The notes under the pieces were generated by a model. The model had not been told where the DNA came from. It saw nothing but the letters and a program-made list of their open reading frames with translations, and made no database searches. The translations under genes were made by a program, and so were the position numbers. A DNA stretch of 64,000 nucleotides from Erythrophleum ivorense (lineage: Eukaryota; Streptophyta; Magnoliopsida; Fabales; Fabaceae): assembly GCA_026724425.1 (NCBI GenBank), contig JAIUCV010000019.1, forward strand, positions 15,709,847 through 15,773,846, written 5' to 3'. Positions 59,151-64,000 of this stretch are shown in pieces (the first letter of the stretch is position 1; each line of letters opens with the position of its first letter).

Positions 59151-60620
59151 AGGTGGGAGAAAGTTACACTTTTCAAAAATTCCAATTTTACCTTTCGTTC
59201 TTGGCATTTTTGTTTCTCCTTTGTTTTAGCTCCTTTCTTAGAACCGTCTTTTCTATTATAAAATTTAGGTTCTCAATTACAAAAAATGCCTTTTGAATCA
59301 CTCAAATCAAAGCTAAAACCTTCCCAAATGGATCCATCAAAGTTTAAGCACACCAACATTGGAAAACGTCCACCGGAGGGGATTTAACTGTCCCGGGGCT
59401 TTCCATGGTTTTCAGGGCCTCTGAGAAACCTGGAAAACTCAAAACTTTCATTTAAAAAGCCCTCCTGTGTGAATTCCAAAAATTACCTGAAATTATGAAA
59501 ATGCCATTACGTTTCGTAGGCTTTTTGTAAGAAATTATTTCTTCATTCTACCTCTATTTTTCTTTCTATTTGAGCCTTGGATTCTGATTTTTAGGAGTTT
59601 AGAATGCTTCCTAAATTTTTTGGGACCCTAACTACATCATCTTGGGGGACTTCCTTTTGTATCTGGTGAATTTTGTTCATTTATAGAGAAATCGTACTTT
59701 ACGTTTCTCACATTTTCTCTGGTTTTCAAAGAACCGGATATTACATTTTAAGCTTATTGGAGTCCTTACACAATTAAAACAAAGGGCCTAATATCATGTT
59801 GCTTCTTTAGGTCATAATATGGAACTTAAGACACCAAATTACTTTTTTTGAGTTCTAAATTTTTCCAAGGCCTCCCCTCATTTTCATTCATCAAATATGA
59901 CTCAAGAATGGCTTGAGAAAAATTTTAAAATTCTCCCTAGTTATGAAATCTCATCTTGGCCAAGACATAGGGGGTTTTTGGCCTCCTTGGAGATTTCTTT
60001 ATTTTCTTGAAGGAGGAAGCTTGTGGAGAGCATCTTAGGGATCTCAAGAACTCATTTAAACTCTTAATTAGACCTAGGAATTATCACAAAAGGTTAAATT
60101 TTACAAGGTACACACAAAACCCTAGAATTTGCATATTGAAATCTAATGGTTACTTTGTTATTTTCTTTGCATATTATTATTCTTCTCCTTCAAATACCTA
60201 AGATTCATGCTTGATCGGACTTGAAAATTAGATCCTCCTAGGGTTCCTTATGTGTGTCAAATTGGAGAAGAAGAGGAATCAAGAATAGCAACCATAGGAT
60301 GAAATTTTACCTAGTTTCCTTGCTTATTTTGGCTTGAATCTTGCTTTCTCCAAGCTCCTCTCTTCAAATCCGAAATTTCCCTTGAATTTCTCCCTTAAAT
60401 CAAATTTATAAACTTCATTTGAATCAAACGAAACCAAGGAGAAGGGAGGAGAGGAGGTGTGGATAAAGAAAAGCATGAAAAACAACCATGAAAACATACC
60501 TTTAGCTTGGAATTTCTTCTCCTTCTCTTCTTCCCTTGGTGCACCCAAAACCCTAGCTCTCTCCTATGAAATTATGCAGAATTTTCTGATTCCAAATGAG
60601 GGAGAAAGTGGGGCGCCACC

Positions 60621-60630
60621 TATATATAGG
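60621..60630 (-). promoter_or_regulatory. TATA box of LTR F1-i
   Basis: TATATATAGG in plus-strand text. On the minus strand a purine leader and AAAG|GTATG (near 60500) follow, as in F1-d. Confidence 0.6.
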
Positions 60631-61160
60631 AGTAGGAAAGTGACTTTCTCAAAAATTTCAATTTTGCCCTTCATTCTTTGCATTCTCATTTCTCCTTCAT
60701 TTTAGCTCCTTTTTTAGAACTATTTTTTCCATTATAAAATTTAAGTTCCCAATTGAATAAAATGCCTTTGGAATCACTCAAATTAGAGCTAAAACCTTCC
60801 TGAACGAATCCGTTAAAGTTTAGGTAAACCGACGTTAAAAAATGTCCACCAGAGGGGATTTAACTATCCCGGGGCTTTCTATAGTTTTTAGGGCCTTTAT
60901 GAACCTCAAAGAACTCAAAAATTTCATTTAAAAAGCCCTCCAATGTGAATTCCCAAATTTGCTCAAAATTACAAAGGTTTTCCATCAAAATTTGTTTCTT
61001 CATTCTAGCTTTGTTTTCCCTTCCGTTCTAAGGCTAGAATTCTTATTTTTAGGAGCCTAGAATGTTATTCTAATTTTTTGGGATCTTAACTAACTCATTT
61101 CAGGGGGCTTACTTTGAAAATGCACCGGTTTTTGTTGTTTAATGAAAATCGAACATTATA

Positions 61161-61178
61161 ATTCTCCCCCCTTTAAAA
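61161..61178 (-). other. Polypurine tract of the minus-strand chromovirus
   Basis: The minus strand reads TTTTAAAGGGGGGAGAAT and lies directly before the 3' LTR start at 61160. This is the plus-strand DNA priming site of reverse transcription and fixes the LTR boundary. Confidence 0.88.
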
Positions 61179-61209
61179 AATTTTATCCTCGAAATTTAGA
61201 TAACATACC

Positions 61210-61400
61210 TCATAGGAAGTGATCTGGATATTTCTTTCTCATATCATCCTTTAGTTCCCAAGTGGCTTCCTCGGGAGATAACCCCTTCTAAATCACTTTC
61301 ACCAGTGGTATCGTCTTATTTTGTAACTGCTTGAGTCTAACATCCACGATCCGATCTGGTGATATTATGTAACATAGATCTTCCTATAACTAAACATTCT
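61210..61400 (-). pseudogene. Chromodomain at the C-terminus of pol
   Basis: The minus-strand text includes DRIVDVRLKQLQNKTIPLV, then a stop, then SPEEATWELKDDMRKKYP and the terminal TGA at 61210-61212. This is the chromodomain of del/Tekay-type integrases, known in that group to steer insertion to chromatin with particular histone marks. One stop in place of the usual tryptophan in the VKVxWKG block breaks it. It sits about 30 bp before the polypurine tract. Confidence 0.85.
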
Positions 61401-62450
61401 CATATTCTATGACGTGTGAGGGGTCGAGCTGGTACTTTTTAAGTTGGGAAACGTGGAATACATTGTGGGCTTGGCTTAAATTTAGGGGAAGGGCTAGTCT
61501 GTATGCCATAGGTCCTACTTTATTAAGAATCTAGAAAAGACCTATGCACTTTGGACTGAGCTTTTTGCTTTTTATGGACCGACCTATCCCTATGATTGGA
61601 GACACTTTAATGAAGACATGGTCTTTAACCTTAAACTCTAATAGCCATATACATTTATTTGCATATCTTTTCTGTCTATTCTGGGCTATCAGAAGTTTCT
61701 TTCTAATGGTTTCTATTTGTTGGGAAGTCTAGTCCACTAACTCTGGGCTTATGAGGCTCTACTCTCCTAGCTCAATCCAACATGTTAGAGACCTACACTT
61801 CCTCCCATATAATGCCTCATACGGTGTCATCTGTATACTTGCATGATAACTGTTATTATAGGCAAACTCCGCTAGAGGCAAGTATATATCCCATTTTTCT
61901 TTCATCTCTAAGACACATGTCCTCAACATGTCCTCTAGGGTTTGGATGGTTCTCTCCGTCTTTTTATCGTTCTGAGGGTGATAGGCTATGCAAAATCTGA
62001 GTTTGGTACTTAGAGCATCCTGTAATGATCTCCAGAAATTTGATGTCAATCTGGGATCTCTATCTGTTACTATCTTCTTAGGCATGCCATGCAGTCTAAC
62101 TATCTCCTTGATGTATAGCTGGGCTAACTTATCTAGTGTATAAGTGGCTTTCATAGGTAAGAAGTGCACTGACTTTGTTAATCTATCCACTATTACCCAC
62201 ATTGCATCATACCCTGATGATGTCCAAGGTAAACCCATGATAAAATCCATAGCTATACTATCCCATTTCCACTCCGGGATATCAAGGGGTTGAAGTAACC
62301 CAGTTAGCTTCTGATGTTATATTTTCACTCTTTGGCATATTAGACATCGGGAGACATATTTTGCTATGTTTGTTTTCATTCCAAGCTATCAAAACATTTT
62401 CTTCAAATCTTGGTACATTTTATTACTGCCCGGATGAATGGTATACCTAC
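61401..62450 (-). pseudogene. Integrase of the minus-strand chromovirus
   Basis: A clean stretch of 163 codons (61759-62250) is the catalytic core: D2 (MDFIMGL), D63 (TDRDP) and E99 (KTER), spacing D-35-E, so the triad is intact here, although the HPQ-NDKK-TER text departs from the common form. Upstream (62250-62450) the zinc-domain end CLICQ/RVK can be made out despite stops. Downstream, to the chromodomain, the frame is broken several times. Confidence 0.88.
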
Positions 62451-62783
62451 TCTTATGTGCCTCATCTAATGTCTTTTCTCTAATTTGTGTTCTTAGCCAT
62501 ATACAGCCTATCTCTGTACCTCACTATATCATCCTCAGACAGGTTAAATTCCTGCATGCTACCCTAGGCTATTTAGGCTCTAATCTTATTCACATGATCA
62601 TCTGTCTACTGGGCCTCTCTTATTTGATCCCTCAGGTCATTTTCTATTCAGGTTTCACTCATTAATAATTTTCTCGAATACACCTCGCAGAGGGGAGACT
62701 CGTATCTCTAAATCTCTCAATCAGTTCTTGCTCTCAAATCATCATACAAGCCATGTGTATGGATTTTCTACTCAGGGCATCAA

Positions 62784-63200
62784 CTACCAATTAGCCTTAT
62801 TAGGATGGTATTTCAACATGAAATCATAATTTTTCAAAAATTCTAACCATCTCTGTTGCCTCATATTTAGTTCTTTCTGTTTAAATAAATATTTAAGACT
62901 CTTGTGATTGCTGTAAATTTCTAGAGCTGCCCTATATAAGTAGTGTCTCCATATTTTCAAAGCAAACACCACTGTGGCTAACTCTAAGTCATGTGTGGGG
63001 TAGTTTTCCTCATGAGTCTTCAACTGTCTAGAAGCATAAGCTACCACTTGGCCTTTCTGCATAAGCACACATCCTAACCCTTTCTTAAAGGTATCACTGT
63101 ATACTATAAAGTTTCCTTAGGGTTAGGGAGTACTAAAACTGAGGCGGTGGTTAACTTGTACTTTAGCTCTTGGAAACTACTCTCACATTTCTCATTCCAT
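62784..63200 (-). pseudogene. RNase H of the minus-strand chromovirus
   Basis: An open stretch (62784-63068) has LMQKGQVVAYASRQL, DLELATVVFALKIWRHYLY and NHKSLKYLFKQKELNMRQ, the usual RNase H text of this group. The first catalytic aspartate lies upstream, near 63095, in another frame, so a frameshift separates them. Confidence 0.85.
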
Positions 63201-64000
63201 ACAAACGGCACATTCTTTCTAGTAAGCCTACTCAGTGGCATTGCTATCTAAGAAAAGCTCTAAATGAACCTCCTATAATAACCTGCTAAACCTAGGAAGC
63301 TCCTGTTCTCTGTCACTGTCCTAGGTCTCTCCCACTGTAACACTACCTCTACCTTATAGGGATCTACTATGACCCTGCCTGGGAGATCACATGACCTAGA
63401 AACTAAACCTCAGTGAGCCAAAACTCACATTTACTAAGTTTAGCATACAACTGTCTCTCTCTCAGGGTCTCCAAGGCTAATCTCAAGTGTTGCTCATGTT
63501 TCTCTCTACTTTTTAAGTAAATGAGGATGTCATCTATGAAGACAACTACAAATCTATCTAAGTATGACCTAAAAACTCTATTCATATAATCTATAAAGAC
63601 TATAGGTGCATTCGTCAACCCAAAAGGCATAACTAAAAATTCATAGTGTCCGTATCTAGTTCTAAATGTTGTCTTAGGAATATCCTCAATGTTTATTCTG
63701 AGCTAATGATATCCCGATTTAAGGTCTATCTTGGAGAAAACTTATGCTCCTACTAACTGATCTAGGAGGTCATCTATGCAAGGGAGAGGGTACTTATTCT
63801 TAATGGTTATTTTATTGAGTTCCCAATAATCAATACATAGCCTAAGGCTTCTATCTTTCTTCTTTACAAATAAGGCTGGAGCTCTCCACGATGAGACACT
63901 AGGTTTGATGAAACCCTTCTCTAATAACTCTTTTATCTATTTCTTAAGCTCTACTAACTCAGACGGGGCCATCTTATATGAGGCCTTAGACACTAGACTT
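63201..64000 (-). pseudogene. Reverse transcriptase of the minus-strand chromovirus, cut by the window edge
   Basis: MPFGLTNAPIVFIDYMNRVF and the catalytic FIDDILIY lie in an open stretch at 63403-63630. Further right the palm and fingers continue (RYGHYEFLV, SKIDLKSGYH, PALFVKKKDRSLRLCIDY) with stops, and the window ends in the spacer before RT. Its text is close to the family 2 RT, but the MPFG glycine is intact here. Confidence 0.88.

Larger units (their letters stand above)
50378..59745 (-). mobile_element. Family 1 solo LTR copy F1-j, split by two solo LTRs
   Basis: The minus-strand LTR has ends TGTAATATCCGG (59745) and, in plus-strand text, TGTAACACCATA (50378), with a perfect TSD, TTTTA, at 50373-50377 and 59746-59750. 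It contains the family 3 solo LTR (52287-54357) and F1-k (54541-58153). Without them it is about 3.67 kb. Array 51945-52140, inverted repeat near 51789, TATA box 59142-59150. No internal region is present. Confidence 0.88.
48116..61160 (-). repeat. 3' LTR copy F1-i, split by nested solo LTRs
   Basis: On the minus strand it starts at 61160 (TATAATGTTCG, next to the polypurine tract) and ends at 48116 (plus-strand text TATAACACC, expected TGTAACACC). F1-j and its TSD (50378-59750) interrupt it at 'gactccttttaagc', text that is continuous in F1-j itself near 58268. The array is at 49735-49930 and the TATA box at 60621-60630. Both ends show G-to-A changes of the TG terminus. Confidence 0.88.
48116..64000 (-). 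mobile_element. Family 1 del/Tekay-like chromovirus, 3' part (runs off the window)
   Basis: This minus-strand element is inserted in F1-h (left flank TGACC, 48111-48115). From its 3' end it shows the 3' LTR (48116-61160, swollen by nested solo LTRs), a polypurine tract, chromodomain, integrase, RNase H and RT, reaching the window edge within the RT N-terminus. Removing the insertions leaves a 3.67-kb LTR. It ties the family 1 LTRs to a coding element. gag and the 5' LTR should follow beyond 64000. Stops and frameshifts break pol. Confidence 0.9.

Overview
This window is nuclear DNA from a flowering plant, and all of it that I can assign is transposable element. The evidence is three kinds of Ty3/gypsy coding region, LTRs bounded by 5-bp target-site duplications (TSDs), one primer-binding site (PBS) matching plant tRNA-Asp and two matching initiator tRNA-Met, and a chromodomain at the end of one pol. 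I found no cellular gene, rRNA, tRNA gene or CRISPR array. The DNA is AT-rich and resembles pericentromeric or intergenic heterochromatin. The species cannot be told from the sequence.

Four LTR families are named here. Family 1 has LTRs of about 2.9-3.7 kb with ends TGTAAY.../...GTTACA. It belongs to a del/Tekay-like chromovirus, occurs in 11 copies (F1-a to F1-k) and fills about half the window. Family 2 has a 2.75-kb LTR starting TGTAACACCCC and belongs to a second chromovirus-like element. Family 3 is Athila-like with 2.1-kb LTRs and a tRNA-Asp PBS. Family 4 is a diverged 2.9-kb relative of the family 3 LTR.

Layout. 1-5317: two minus-strand family 1 LTRs, one inside the other. 5320-5380: a scrap of reverse transcriptase. 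5381-7175: unassigned LTR-like DNA. 7176-13791: start of a minus-strand family 1 element (gag scrap, PBS, 5' LTR split by a family 4 solo LTR). 13792-14281, 18000-18357 and 34968-36495: three pieces of one older, unassigned sequence, separated by a family 1 solo LTR (14282-17999) and by a nest (18358-34967). That nest is a family 1 solo LTR holding a variant family 1 solo LTR, which holds an almost whole Athila-like element (21780-32023). 36496-64000: a deep nest still open at the right edge. It runs family 2 LTR > family 1 LTR > family 2 element with gag-pol > family 1 LTR > minus-strand chromodomain element > family 1 solo LTR > two further solo LTRs (families 3 and 1).

Gag would form the particle, protease would cleave the polyprotein, and RT, RNase H and integrase would copy and insert the element. 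Every copy here is broken by stops, frameshifts, deletions or a lost catalytic residue, so none looks able to move by itself. The Athila-like element is the youngest large insertion on the left: its two LTRs differ at about 9 of 694 shared positions. The observations most worth following are the exon-intron-like ladder of GTAAGT sites inside the family 2 LTR, the dyad-motif arrays (GCTATAGCGA type) in two LTR families, and the nesting order, which predicts what lies beyond base 64000.
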